A stretch of 64,000 bases of DNA. It comes from Halomonas alkalicola (GTDB lineage: Bacteria > Pseudomonadota > Gammaproteobacteria > Pseudomonadales > Halomonadaceae). The position numbers and the translations under genes were made by a program. The notes under the pieces are model-generated. The model saw only the letters and a program-made list of their open reading frames with translations. It did no database searches and was not told where the DNA came from. Shown in pieces: positions 54,925-64,000 of the stretch. The DNA is taken from assembly GCF_030704205.1 (NCBI RefSeq), contig NZ_CP131913.1, forward strand, positions 372,001 to 436,000, given 5' to 3'. Position 1 is the stretch's first letter; each line of letters opens with the position of its first letter.

Positions 54925-55731
54925 TTATGTCATTTTGAAAAATTTTAAAGCCGTAGCAATTAACCTGGTTATAATGAATGACTTATCATAACAAGAGCAA
55001 GAAAGTAAACGAAAATATTTCAACATCAGGTAGCTCAATGTTTTAATTTCTGAGCGAAGCGGTGTTTTTCTTCTTGTAACTGAACCAATTCGCTCGCGGA
55101 CGAAATAGCAAGCATCATCCGACGTTTTTCTAACACACTTCACATGAGGCGAAAGCATAGCCATAAAAAGTGAATCCTCCCCTTTGGCCACCCTAGGATC
55201 AAAAAGATGATGGGCTATCATTCCACGGTGAAGCATTTTTGCCCACGGCGAGGAAAAGTATTTCCTAGCCTTAAACTTTGATGACTCGCCATCAACTATC
55301 GCTTGGAAAGCCATACCAATGTAGTTAGTCTTCTTCTCACCGATCGTCTCTTCGAAATTATAAACATTAGCAATACCCATGGCGTCACTTGAAGAAACTC
55401 TCAGCAGCTCTTCAAGATAATTTGGAGAAAGCAAATCATCGTCATCAACAAAAACGATATACTCTTCCTGAGATTGCTCAATTAAAAAATTGCGAGCATT
55501 CGAAACCCCAGACTTTTCTATATAGAAAAGCTCATACTCAAAGCCAGCACAAACAAGCGCATTTTCAACAAATTTATAATAAGGTTCAAAGTCACCATTT
55601 AGTCCAATATAAACCTTAAATAACTTTCTGTCCAACGTTTGGTTTTCAATAGATTGAAGACAATCAACTAAATAGTTGCCAGGCCGAAAGGTTGGGACTA
55701 GAACTGAAACTTTTCTTAAATTTTTTTCCAT
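54925..55731 (-). CDS. Glycosyltransferase family 2 (second)
   Basis: 268 residues of GT-A type: VSVLVPTFRPGNYLVDCLQS, then FVDDDDLLSPNYLEELL holding the DXD. The C-terminus is hydrophobic. Its start overlaps the end of the broken polymerase gene by 16 bases, so both once formed one translated unit. Low GC. Sugar specificity is not readable. Confidence 0.88.
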   Translation of the reverse strand: MEKNLRKVSVLVPTFRPGNYLVDCLQSIENQTLDRKLFKVYIGLNGDFEPYYKFVENALVCAGFEYELFYIEKSGVSNARNFLIEQSQEEYIVFVDDDDLLSPNYLEELLRVSSSDAMGIANVYNFEETIGEKKTNYIGMAFQAIVDGESSKFKARKYFSSPWAKMLHRGMIAHHLFDPRVAKGEDSLFMAMLSPHVKCVRKTSDDACYFVRERIGSVTRRKTPLRSEIKTLSYLMLKYFRLLSCSCYDKSFIITRLIATALKFFKMT

Positions 55732-56571
55732 GCAATGCCTTTCATATCGTAATTAATTAAAATGAACAAAAAATAAAGCATTAGAAAAAACCTCAACGAT
55801 GCGAAATCAGAACGAACAAGACTTGAAAAAAGTAAATCAAAAAAGATCATTGCGGCAACAAATACTTGATAATTTGAAAAACCTGATTTGAACAATTTAA
55901 TGAAAATGTATGAAAAAAGGAAATCAAAACCACCAAACCTATAAGACCTGACCCCCAAAATGTATCAACAAAAAAATTATTTGATGTTACATGCACAGGA
56001 GAACCATCTGGCAAAAAAAATTCGGTTCCTATAATTGAGTATGTTTTAATTCCATTGCCAAATAAAAAAGTAAAAACACTAGAATCTAGCATCCAATAGA
56101 AAGGCATAACAACCATATAAAACCTGCTACTAGAGCTTACATCAAGGCTGGTGAATCTTTTGTAGACATAATAAAATGAAGGAGTATCGACAAAACTAAA
56201 ATAAAACGCTAAAAATAAAGAAAGTGCCCGTATAAAATATAAAACATGCTGAATCTTGTGTCTTGTGCGAATAGGGGTGCGAAGAAAAACAATAACTAAA
56301 GCCCCAAATACAGAGCCAAACAAGATCATATAACCTGAAGGAGAAAGTGAAAGGAGCAAGAGGAGAACAGCAAAAGCAATAATAATATAGCGCTTAAGCA
56401 AAGAAGCAACTAAAATTAATGTGAGGATAATAAAATCAACAACAAAAGGAACAAAAAAACTTGGCTCTCTAGCTACACCTGTAACTCTTTGTGAGGCAAG
56501 CAAATCAACCCCACTAGAGCTGTGCACATGCGATCTGGTTTCAAAAGGGAAGTTTAAAAAGGGAGTATATA
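55716..56571 (-). pseudogene. Wzy-type O-antigen polymerase remnant
   Basis: Membrane protein pieces: one frame from the IS junction (about 56571) to 55847 with SGVDLLASQRVTGVAREPSF, the polymerase block before REPSFF, then many hydrophobic helices, and a second frame 55958-55716 with FIKLFKSGFSNYQVF to the stop. The two meet at a run of six A/T near 55913-55918, so one base is missing or extra. The N-terminal half (about 200 residues) is gone, cut by an ISL3-type end. It is not functional unless the frameshift is an error and another start is used. Confidence 0.85.
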
Positions 56572-57110
56572 GGCTCTTCGTCGTTGGGTGTGGAATTCGC
56601 CCCCTGAGCTGGGCCAGGATATGGCCTCCACGACGACAGGAGGCATGGCATGGACGGCACCCAGATTCTGACCCTCGGCCTGGGCCTGGAAGCGCCCTGG
56701 ATCCTCAAGGACCAGCACCTGGATACCGCCGTGTCACCCCACCGGCTGGACCTCTACGTCGAGGCCGAGCGCGGCAGCCTCTACCCCTGCCCTGAGTGCG
56801 GTGAGGCCTGTCCGGCTCACGACTTCTCCAACAAGACCTGGCGGCATCTGAACTTCTTCCAGCATCACTGCCACCTGCACGCCCGCGTGCCCCGCACCAA
56901 GTGCCCGGAGCATGGCGTCAAGCGCATCGAGGTGCCCTGGGCCCGGCCAGGCAGCGACTTCACCCTGTTGTTCGAGCAAGCCGCCATGTCGCTGGTCAAG
57001 GAAATGCCGGTACTGGCCGTCTCCCGGCAGCTGGAGATCTCCGACAAGCGGCTGTGGCGCATCGTGCACCACTACGTCGGCCGCATGCTGGGGGAACTGG
57101 ATTTGAGCAA
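56572..57110 (+). mobile_element. ISL3-family element, left fragment
   Basis: Begins near GGCTCTTCGTCGTTGG, resembling ISL3-type termini (boundary inferred), and contains the first third of an ISL3 transposase. Cut at 57110 by the ISAs1-like element; no 3' part is present in the window. Confidence 0.6.
56650..57110 (+). pseudogene. ISL3-family transposase, N-terminal fragment
   Basis: About 153 residues: a zinc-finger pair (CPECGEACPAHD), HLNFFQHHCHLHARVPRTKC, and a helix-turn-helix (VSRQLEISDKRLWRIVHHYV), the N-terminal part of ISL3 transposases, which are about 400 residues. The DDE domain is missing because the ISAs1-like element starts at 57111. GC is high, in contrast to the flanking polymerase remnant. 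Confidence 0.85.
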
Positions 57111-58359
57111 CAGGAAAAACGCATGAAAAATCCTACACCGCGAGAATGTCCGCGAGGTAGGTCTCATCCAGCGCGGCTTTCTTCTGCTTTCGCCGGATGC
57201 CGCCTTTGAAACGAGTCTCCCCTTTCAGATAATTCAAGGCGATGTGACGCATCCTGGCGAGGTTTTCCGCCGCCTGTCCTCGGTGAATTTTGCAGGCGTC
57301 CTCGCGGAGCGCCACGTCCAGGGACCAGTGGAGTTTATTCTCCACATGCCAATGCTGGCGAGCCGCTTCGGCGAGCTTCTTGGCGCTCAGGTCGGCAGAG
57401 CTGATGTAGTAGCGGATCATCGGGGCTTCTGGCACCCCATCGCCTTCTTGGCGGAAACTCATCACCACACCTACCGTTTTTAGCCCTGGCCATTCATAGC
57501 TAAGCTCTTGAAATTCCTCAGTAACGTCGCTGACAATATGGTATCTGGTCTCTTGCCGGCCACGGTTCTTCTCATCCGTGACATAGGTGTCACCCTCGAA
57601 GCTGGCCACCTTGGCCATGGGAAATGCGGCTTCGAAGGCGTCAGCCAAGGCGGGCTGATTGTCCTTCACCGACAGCAGGTAGTCGGCACCCTTCTGCAGG
57701 ATCTGAGTGGCGATCTTCTTCTGGCACCCCATGGCATCAATCGTCACCAGACAGCCTTGCAGATTGAGGAGCTTGAGCAACTCGGGGATCGCTGTGATCT
57801 CGTTGGACTTTTCGGCCGTCTTGACCTGGCCGAGCACCACGCCATTCGCCGCACTGAAGGCACTGACCATGTGGATCGCCCCTTTGCCCTTCCCTCGGCA
57901 GTACGATCCACGCAGCGTCTTGCCATCGATGGCCACCACCGCGCCCTCCGTCACATCGTGACAGGCCTTCATCCACTCGGCGAATGCGCTTTGCAGCTGC
58001 TCGGCATTCACCAGGGCCATCACCCTGGCCAGAGTGTCATGGCTGGGCACGCCAGCCTCAAAATCGCCGTACTGGCAAAAAAAGCAAAAAATCGAGCTTA
58101 GCGTGGCCAAAATCCTCGATTTCGTCCCAACCCTCGGCACCACAAATCACCGCACAGACCGTCAGAAACAGGATATCCGACAGCTGATGCTGCACTTTCC
58201 ACGCCTGGCGGAAGTCGGGAACAATCGATAAATGGTGCATGAGCGATGGTGTCAGCATGAGGTCATCCATGAGCAAAAGTCGTTAGATGACCACATTAGC
58301 TCCTACTGGTAAAGCGCTGCGAAGCCCGTCGTAGAGCGGTTTTTCATGCGTTTTCCCTG
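57111..58359. mobile_element. ISAs1-family insertion sequence
   Basis: 1,249 bp between inverted repeats CAGG(A/G)AAAACGCATGAAAAA (left from 57111, right ending 58359). Contains one transposase gene with an apparent frameshift. The flanking bases do not match (TTGAGCAA and GCTGGCGA), so there is no target duplication: one side was probably deleted or recombined after insertion. Confidence 0.8.
57133..58276 (-). pseudogene. ISAs1-family transposase (frameshifted)
   Basis: The N-terminal frame (58276-58058: [39 protein letters not shown]) and the main frame (to 57133: [46 protein letters not shown]) together make the usual ISAs1 transposase of about 375 residues. They meet at A-rich runs near 58075-58092. 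The DDE residues are in the second frame and look intact. Without frameshift correction only an N-terminally lacking protein could be made. Confidence 0.85.
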
Positions 58360-58465
58360 GCTGGCGAGCCACTTCAGCGACCGTGGTCTTGCCCTTGAAG
58401 ATGTCCATGACCACGGCGGCTTTGCGCTTCGCGGTCCAGCGTTTAACGGTGGGTTCGTTGCTCAT
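58360..58465 (-). pseudogene. IS3-family OrfA, N-terminal fragment
   Basis: About 35 codons (SNEPTVKRWTAKRKAAVVMD, then a FKGKTTVAEVARQ helix) matching the start of IS3-group OrfA proteins. It is truncated by the right end of the ISAs1-like element at 58359. Its upstream region is in turn interrupted by the IS256 element. Confidence 0.7.
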
Positions 58466-58501
58466 CACGTCCTGCTGATCGCTGCACTATAGCCTGTGCA
58501 G

Positions 58502-58509
58502 CTCTGGAG
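58502..58509. repeat. Target-site duplication of the IS256 element
   Basis: CTCTGGAG at 58502-58509 is repeated at 59895-59902, immediately outside the element. Eight bases fits IS256 family insertions. Confidence 0.75.
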
Positions 58510-59894
58510 GGAGTTATCGTCAAATCTGGTGGATGGCGATCAGGCCGCATTCCTGTCTGATTGATCAACTACTTGCTCCCCGTCCTGGAACTTGACGTTG
58601 CTGACGACCAGTTCCAGCTTCTGGAAGTGTTTGATCCTCCTCCATCGCTTTTGGGCGCTCTGGAGCAGCTTGAAGACCATCGCCAGGGTCGTCGCCCGGG
58701 AGCCGCAGTTCCGGCTCCGCTTGGTCCTCAGACGGACCGTGGCGAAGGTCGACTCGATCGGGTTGGTGGTGCGGATATGCACCCAGTGCTCTGCCGGGTA
58801 GTCGTAAAACGCCAGCAGCTCGTCCCGGTCCTTGGCCAGGCACCCCATCGCCTTGGGGTACTTGGCCTCGAAACGCTTCACTGTGCGATCGAAGGCCCTG
58901 TGTGCCTCGTCGCGGGTCTCGGCCATCCAGATGTCATGGAGGTCCGCCTTGACCTTGGGCTGCACCGATTTTGGCAGCTTGTTCAGCACGTTGGCCGTCT
59001 TGTGGACCCAGCAGCGCTGATGGTCGGTTTCCGGGTAAATCTTGCTCAGCGCCGCCCAGAACCCCATGGCACCGTCACCCACTGCCAGCTTGGGAGCCTG
59101 GGCCAGGCCACGCTCTCGTAGCCCTGTCAGCAAGGTCTCCCAACTGGCCGCCGACTCGCGAAAGCCGTCCTCGACGGCCACCAGCTCCTTGCGGCCCTGC
59201 TCGGTGACGCCGATGATCACCAGCAGGCACAGGCGGTCGCCCATGCGGATGTTGCTGTACACGCCGTCGGCCCACCAGTAGACGAAGCGTCTGTCGGCAA
59301 GGTCCCGCTTCTGCCACTCGGCATGCTCGTCTTCCCACCGCTTCTTGAGCCGTGACACCGTGTTGGCCGACAACCCCTTGGCCTGGTCGCCCAGCAGCGC
59401 CGCCAGGGCCTCCTGGTAGTCGCCGGTGGAGATCCCCTTCAGGTAGAGCCAGGGGATCAGCTCCTCGATGCTGCGAGCCCGCTTCAGGTAGGGCGGCAGC
59501 AGGCTGCTGTTGAATCGAGCGCCACCACCGCTACGGTCGCGCACCTTGGGCACCTGCACGCTGACATCCCCGACCCCGGTCTGGACGGTGCGCTCGGGCA
59601 AGTAGCCGTTGCGGACCACGGCCTGGCGCCCATCATCGAGCCGCTGATCGGCGTACTGTTCCAGGAAGGTGGCCAGTTCAGCCTCGACGGCCTTGGCGAT
59701 CAGGTCACGGGCACCTTGACGCAACAGCTCGTGCAGCGGGTCAGTGATCGGGGGTTCTGGTTGTGAAAGAGCCCGGAGGGTAGAATCGGTCATGGCGTAT
59801 CCACTCGTGTTGATTGAGATCTTGGTCCTGATCAATCAACAGGATACGCCACCCTTCCTACCTCCTCCCGTACACCAGAAATCACCATAGCTCC
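58510..59894. mobile_element. Complete IS256-family insertion sequence
   Basis: 1,385 bp with inverted repeats starting GGAGTTATCGTCAAATCTGG (left) and GGAGCTATGGTGATTTCTGG (right, read inward), one intact transposase gene and an 8-bp target duplication. The most recent insertion in this cluster judging by its intact state. Confidence 0.85.
58540..59793 (-). CDS. IS256-family (Mutator-type) transposase
   Basis: 417 residues from ATG 59793 (59835 also open). Signatures: [66 protein letters not shown], the [14 protein letters not shown] block and [19 protein letters not shown], covering the DDE triad of the Mutator/IS256 fold. No disruption seen. Confidence 0.93.
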   Translation of the reverse strand: MTDSTLRALSQPEPPITDPLHELLRQGARDLIAKAVEAELATFLEQYADQRLDDGRQAVVRNGYLPERTVQTGVGDVSVQVPKVRDRSGGGARFNSSLLPPYLKRARSIEELIPWLYLKGISTGDYQEALAALLGDQAKGLSANTVSRLKKRWEDEHAEWQKRDLADRRFVYWWADGVYSNIRMGDRLCLLVIIGVTEQGRKELVAVEDGFRESAASWETLLTGLRERGLAQAPKLAVGDGAMGFWAALSKIYPETDHQRCWVHKTANVLNKLPKSVQPKVKADLHDIWMAETRDEAHRAFDRTVKRFEAKYPKAMGCLAKDRDELLAFYDYPAEHWVHIRTTNPIESTFATVRLRTKRSRNCGSRATTLAMVFKLLQSAQKRWRRIKHFQKLELVVSNVKFQDGEQVVDQSDRNAA

Positions 59895-59935
59895 CTCTGG
59901 AGGGGGTCATTTCACAAGTACTCTGGGAGCAGTGG

Positions 59936-60005
59936 CGGTGCCGCAGGCGGCAGGATTTTAACGAGCCGAAGTCATTTCATGTGCCAACTATGTTGACAGA
60001 CTCCG
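59936..60005. repeat. 70-bp direct repeat, copy A (IS3 right-end remnant)
   Basis: About 85-90% identical by eye to 60166-60235; both end in CATGTGCCAACTATGTTGAC plus AGACTCCG. In copy B this sequence spans the stop of an IS3 OrfB, so both copies are the 3' ends of IS3-type elements. Confidence 0.75.
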
Positions 60006-60235
60006 GTCACGCCGAGTCAGCGCCATAACGGCGAGGCCAAGGGCATCTTGGCGCAGCGCCGGGAAGTCTTCGAGGCGGCGAAGCAGCGCCACCCGGAACG
60101 CTGGTCGGGTGACATCCGGAAACTTAGCCTGCCAGAGATCGTGCACCTAAACCCCGAGCGGGACCCGGTGCCACAGGCAGCCGGATTTTAAAGAGCCAGA
60201 ACTATTTCATGTGCCAACTATGTTGACAGACTCCG
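60006..60235 (+). pseudogene. IS3-family OrfB, C-terminal fragment with right end
   Basis: The last 57 codons of an IS3 OrfB integrase up to TAA 60189-60191 (RHNGEAKGILAQRREVFEAA, RHPERWSGDIRKL, LNPERDPV), followed by the repeat copy B 60166-60235. It lacks the catalytic core. Opposite in orientation to the OrfA fragment at 58360, so from a different copy or rearranged. 60236-60401 shows nothing recognisable. Confidence 0.75.
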
Positions 60236-60401
60236 AGAGATGGCGATAGCAGTGAGTCATGGCAACACCATACCTGATGGGTCACGTGTTGCACTTGGTC
60301 ATTGAGACCGCCGACCTTCGAGGCCCGAATGATCGCTTAGAACGGTGTCCACCAATGCTGGGTAAGATCAGATGCCCGCGAGCAGACTTTTCGGACACAG
60401 C

Positions 60402-61676
60402 CTAAGCAACATTCGCAGTGGCATCATTTCTGTAAAACCTATGGGTAGAGGAAATAAACATAGAAACAACAATTATAAATATGAAAAAAGGTGTCAGCTT
60501 GTGTGTAAAAACCATAAATGCACTCAGCTGAGATATTGGCATTACTATAATAAAAGCCAAAAACGACTTATTTATTTTAGACAATAGCAAGTCGCGGCCA
60601 TATAGAAAAAAATAGCTTTTCAACAAGCGGAGCACCAAATAAACAAAGGCCAACGCTATAATAAAAGTATATAGGGCCCCATGTTTATAGAACATATATG
60701 CTAACCAACTTTCCAGAAGTCCGCCTCTATCGAGACCTCCGCCGATCAAATATAAGTTACGTGCCGTGCCTTCTACCCCCTGCACGACCTGGCCAAGCCT
60801 AACCTGAAGAGTGCGACTAGAGCCTGGATCTTCAACTATCCTCCTAATGGCAGAGAGTGAGTAAAGATCAAATCTATCGGAAAAATAAACGAGCAATTCT
60901 ACACCATAAATAAAAACAAATAAAAGCGAGCATGAGAGCATGACAACCGTAACGCCAAAAAACCTTTTCCCCTTGAGAGTTAAAAATATAATCAAATACG
61001 CCACCATAGCGATTAAGCCACTTTGGCTTTGCGATAGAACATTAATAACTATAGATCCAAAAAAAACAAAACTATTCGCTAAAGTTGGTTTATAAAAGAA
61101 GAAGGGTGCAGCTATTGACAAACACATCAACGCAAAAAAAGAATTATAGTAAGGGTAAACATAGAGACCTACCGATTGTCTTGATTCCAGATATTTTTCA
61201 TATGGCTTATAGAGCTTATACATAAAGCTTAGATCGCTTTGATTATACTCCAAAAACGCGAACACAAGTGAAATCAATATCACAGGAAAAAGAAAGGCTA
61301 CAGCAGCCCTCAAGGACTCTTTGAGAAAAGAGATGAAATCATTCACGCTAAATATACTATAAAACAAGAAAGATAGTATAACAGCTGCAAGAGGTATGAA
61401 GAGCTCTTTAAGGTCAGCTAGGGCCAAGTCTTCTTCTGTACCAAACATCGTTAAGATCAAGAAAATATAAAATGCTAGCCAAAAAACACAGTACCACTGA
61501 TTAAACTTAATCTTATTTATATTAAAAAAGAAAGCTACAACTGTTATCACCAAAACAGAAAGTGACAGAAAAAGAGATCTTCCAAAAATTTCAGGAAATG
61601 GCGGCAACAATGCACAAACAAAAAGAAGGGCGCCAACAAAGTTCTTATTACTTATGCTATAAATCACTTTGCTCAT
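60402..61676 (-). CDS. wzy: O-antigen polymerase (Wzy-like)
   Basis: 424 residues from ATG 61676 (a TTG at 61682 is in frame). About 10-12 membrane helices and a large periplasmic loop with FDLYSLSAIRRIVEDPGSSRTLQVRLGQVV and the YLIGGGLDRGGLLESWLAYMFYKHG block, the Wzy/ligase pattern with key Arg residues. It polymerises O-units in the periplasm. Low GC. It seems to replace the broken polymerase at 55716 and lies between the IS cluster and the GT4 gene. Confidence 0.8.
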   Translation of the reverse strand: MSKVIYSISNKNFVGALLFVCALLPPFPEIFGRSLFLSLSVLVITVVAFFFNINKIKFNQWYCVFWLAFYIFLILTMFGTEEDLALADLKELFIPLAAVILSFLFYSIFSVNDFISFLKESLRAAVAFLFPVILISLVFAFLEYNQSDLSFMYKLYKPYEKYLESRQSVGLYVYPYYNSFFALMCLSIAAPFFFYKPTLANSFVFFGSIVINVLSQSQSGLIAMVAYLIIFLTLKGKRFFGVTVVMLSCSLLFVFIYGVELLVYFSDRFDLYSLSAIRRIVEDPGSSRTLQVRLGQVVQGVEGTARNLYLIGGGLDRGGLLESWLAYMFYKHGALYTFIIALAFVYLVLRLLKSYFFLYGRDLLLSKINKSFLAFIIVMPISQLSAFMVFTHKLTPFFIFIIVVSMFISSTHRFYRNDATANVA

Positions 61677-61861
61677 AGACAAGGCGTTATCCCTTATAAT
61701 TCGAGGTCCATAAAAACCGCAGCAATTTTGACCGCACGGCGATCCATACAGACTGCAAGCGCATGTTATCTTTTTGCATGCTGGCTTTATAGTGTATAAA
61801 AGAGTATGATACTTGACATAATCGATTCAGGCCGGCTTCGCAAGATACGGCCTTATCATGT

Positions 61862-62974
61862 TCAATCTGAGCTTTCAAGCCCAGCGCGCGCAGAGGTTAA
61901 AACCTTCTCCCATAAACAATCTATTTTCTCCCTTTCAGTTTCTTTAGCAAAATGAATAGAGTTATTTGATAAATAGTTATAAATCTTCTTATCTTCCCCA
62001 ATGAGCATGAGCTTTTCTACAAAGCCACTTATATTGTTAGGCTCAACTAAAAACCCTGTAACGCCATCTTTAACTACCCAAGATGCTGACTTAAAGCTAT
62101 CATATGCAACAACTGGCAGCCCTTGGCTTCTTGCTTCAATCAAAGTTTGACCAAACCCCTCATAATGCGAAGTCATTATAAATATTGAGTTTTTTTTCAG
62201 AACAGTGGAAACATCACGAACAACCCCCATATACCTGACGTTTTTGACACCCTTTATTATTTCTTCAAGTCTACACAACTCATCAGGAGGGCCATCTCCG
62301 TATATCTCCAAGCTATAGTCCTGGGGAAGACTTTTAAAGATAGCTACCATAGCAAAAAAATTCTTTTGTTTTTCATCTATTCTTGCGACAGTTACAAGTC
62401 GCTTACTATGACGAGCTGTCTCACTAGAAGTCTTTAGCTTGCAAGCCCTAGGGATTACCTTGACCTTGTTCACAAGAAACGGAAATCGCTCAACCAATTC
62501 CTTTTTATCGAAATCTGTATATACGGTGAATGCAAATATATTCTGCTTTAGCACCCAAACAGAAATTTTCGATGACATGGTCTTAAAAAGCTTGTCGACT
62601 CGATTCACTTGAACCAGAATTATTTTACAATTACTTTTAACTTTGGCTGGCAACAGGAGCAGCTGTTTAGGATCAAATAAAACTAAAAAATCCCCCACTC
62701 CAACATCCAGCGCGTCTAAAGCCCGCCTTAAGAATAGCGCCCTATTAATGCGATCAATAAACTTAAAATTATAAAAAACACCCGGATATTTTATCTTGGT
62801 GACGTTAGCCATGGATTCAAATACATGGCCATTATCACCCTTTAAATATATTTCGACAGGTCTTAACCCACTGGTTTCGGCTATCAGCTGGAGCGATCTT
62901 ATTAACTCTTCCACACCCCCAATGCCGTTTGAAGAGTAACTGTGATATGTTATAAACTTAATTTTTTTAGCCAT
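61862..62974 (-). CDS. Glycosyltransferase family 4 (O-antigen cluster)
   Basis: 370 residues, GT-B. ITYHSYSSNGIGGVEELIRS at the N-terminus, VTVARIDEKQKNFFAMVAIF, and the EX7E motif as EGFGQTLIEARSQGLPVVAYD. Cytoplasmic O-unit assembly; donor unknown. Low GC with the same codon bias as the adjacent polymerase. A 185-base gap follows, without a convincing gene. Confidence 0.9.
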   Translation of the reverse strand: MAKKIKFITYHSYSSNGIGGVEELIRSLQLIAETSGLRPVEIYLKGDNGHVFESMANVTKIKYPGVFYNFKFIDRINRALFLRRALDALDVGVGDFLVLFDPKQLLLLPAKVKSNCKIILVQVNRVDKLFKTMSSKISVWVLKQNIFAFTVYTDFDKKELVERFPFLVNKVKVIPRACKLKTSSETARHSKRLVTVARIDEKQKNFFAMVAIFKSLPQDYSLEIYGDGPPDELCRLEEIIKGVKNVRYMGVVRDVSTVLKKNSIFIMTSHYEGFGQTLIEARSQGLPVVAYDSFKSASWVVKDGVTGFLVEPNNISGFVEKLMLIGEDKKIYNYLSNNSIHFAKETEREKIDCLWEKVLTSARAGLESSD

Positions 62975-63117
62975 ACTGCTAATGCCTTAACACTCTATCA
63001 GAATTTTGGCCACTTAAAGCAAATTATTGAAAAAGAAGACGCATGGGCGTATAGTAATATACGCAGTAAGCAGTCCCGCTTATCGCCGATGACACAACAA
63101 ATCAATGGCATGCACTA

Positions 63118-64000
63118 TTAGCCACGTCTGACACTAGCTGCTCTACCCCTTTGTAGGGCAAAGACGGATGCGTCTCGAATTTCACCTCTAAAAGAGTAAG
63201 CCGCAGCACACAGGAGGAGCACCCAGTATGCCGCCATCAAACCTCTTAAAGTCTCGCCCCAAAGAGTAAACACCGCGGCTCCGGATACGCAGGCCAATGT
63301 GAAGGCATAGAGCAAAAGCCTGGGCATACTTTTCCAGAGATAGATAGAAAACTCAGTTCTTAATACGAAAAACACCCAAAAGGAAATGCAGGTACTTACC
63401 GCTGCTCCAGCCGCCCCATAGTGAGGTATCAAAAACCAGTTACCAACTAGGTTTATCGCAAAGCTTGAAAGGGCTGCCAACATGGCGAAACCGGTGCGTC
63501 TAGAAATACCAATGCCGACCACAGTGGTTTCGGAGAGTGTATACAGCAAGGGAAAGCCTAAACAGGATACGACGATCCACCGCACAGCATCATATTTGGG
63601 AGGCAGCACGAAAGTGACAACCCAGGAGAGCAAACCAGCCAAACAGAATGCAAGTACAACAAGGGCCAGAATATATCGGCTCACCTTGTGAACATTCTCT
63701 AGACCTTCCCCCTTACTCGCCCACTTATATACAGTTGGTGCCCATACAGTGGAAAATACGCTTTGCAAGATAGTGGCTGCGGCAGCAAAACTTACCGCCA
63801 CTGAATACAGGCCAAGCTCTTCAAAGCTAGCTAGGGTTCGCAAAAAAACCTTGTCGATAGCAGTAAGGCCCCAAAATGCGATGCCGCCCAGTATCAATGG
63901 CAGACCGAAGCGGAGCATATGCTTAAGGTGTTGAATATCCAGCGATGCCGTCACACTGGCTAGCCACTCACGTCGCGTATTGTATGCAAATATTATGCAG
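63118..64000 (-). CDS. wzx: O-antigen flippase Wzx (C-terminal part, runs off window)
   Basis: The reading frame stays open from 63118 to the right edge, so at least 293 residues belong to a longer protein. Helical membrane pattern of the MATE/polysaccharide-transporter superfamily: RFGLPLILGGIAFWGLTAID, FLRTLASFEELGLYSVAVSF, GNWFLIPHYGAAGAAVSTCI. Flips undecaprenyl-linked O-units to the periplasm. The GTG at 63954 is inside the gene, not its start. GC (about half) is higher than its neighbours. Confidence 0.85.
   Translation of the reverse strand, partial: CIIFAYNTRREWLASVTASLDIQHLKHMLRFGLPLILGGIAFWGLTAIDKVFLRTLASFEELGLYSVAVSFAAAATILQSVFSTVWAPTVYKWASKGEGLENVHKVSRYILALVVLAFCLAGLLSWVVTFVLPPKYDAVRWIVVSCLGFPLLYTLSETTVVGIGISRRTGFAMLAALSSFAINLVGNWFLIPHYGAAGAAVSTCISFWVFFVLRTEFSIYLWKSMPRLLLYAFTLACVSGAAVFTLWGETLRGLMAAYWVLLLCAAAYSFRGEIRDASVFALQRGRAASVRRG

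Noticed and set aside
61687..61878. 63-codon minus-strand ORF
   Set aside because: Overlaps the start of the GT4 gene's stop region, lacks a ribosome site and family likeness; treated as intergenic.
1..64000. tRNA or rRNA genes, integrase or prophage
   Set aside because: None recognised by eye; a tRNAscan or covariance-model search would be needed to exclude small RNAs.

Overview
The window looks like a chromosomal segment of a high-GC gammaproteobacterium, most likely Halomonas or another member of the Halomonadaceae. This is inferred from gene content: the Pseudomonas-type gyrA-serC-pheA-tyrA/aroA-cmk-rpsA string, an MvaT-type nucleoid protein, RdgC, a bifunctional TyrA-AroA, and Pseudomonas-like REP/REPIN repeats. 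No rRNA or tRNA gene was recognised.

Layout. 1-5100: a CigR/RcnB-like secreted protein, the tRNA-modification protein TrhP (YegQ), and a tightly overlapping queC-queE-queD-like-ykgJ operon for the queuosine precursor. 5086-9260: a short protein resembling only the oligomerisation half of MvaT, an AraC-type regulator split by a complete IS21-family element (5-bp target duplication), and a full mvaT gene. 9570-19381: rpsA, cmk, tyrA-aroA, pheA, serC and gyrA, all on the minus strand, joining translation, nucleotide, aromatic amino acid, serine/PLP and topoisomerase functions; hisC, usual in the Pseudomonas version, is absent. 19500-28650: thioesterase, rdgC, acyltransferase, cation-efflux transporter, a small conserved-looking protein, thiI and a large bifunctional penicillin-binding protein. 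28760-36680: two paralogous lipoproteins, metG, a soluble RnfB-like ferredoxin, a REP/REPIN array where the other rnf genes would be expected, nth, a carboxysome-type carbonic anhydrase, a YdcF-like protein. 35668-38676: a cstA / Cys-Cys protein / ArsA-ATPase operon. 38907-41244: coaE, a Phd-RelE type toxin-antitoxin pair, yacG and a Tus-like gene. 41270-47400: more REPINs, a SRPBCC protein, rimO, a SEC-C/TPR protein and an AAA-like/PD-(D/E)XK protein.

47400-64000 is a surface-polysaccharide region. Two glycosyltransferases on the plus strand run tail-to-tail into a minus-strand group: O-antigen ligase-like protein, acetyltransferase, initiating sugar-phosphate transferase, UDP-glucose dehydrogenase, two family-2 glycosyltransferases, a broken Wzy, then (beyond an insertion-sequence graveyard) an intact Wzy, a family-4 glycosyltransferase and a Wzx flippase running off the right edge. 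From about 53.9 kb the cell-surface genes drop sharply in GC, as expected for a horizontally acquired, replaceable O-antigen cassette; the GC-rich islands inside it are IS elements (ISL3 fragment, ISAs1-like, two IS3 fragments, IS256).

Most interesting points: a tandem QueD-like protein whose two halves have lost different active-site residues; a DNA-binding-domain-less MvaT-like protein in the same 4 kb as full-length MvaT; the cstA/Cys-Cys/ArsA module; a stand-alone CsoSCA-like carbonic anhydrase; and replacement of one O-antigen polymerase by another around nested insertion sequences. Several apparent frameshifts sit in homopolymer runs and could be sequencing errors.
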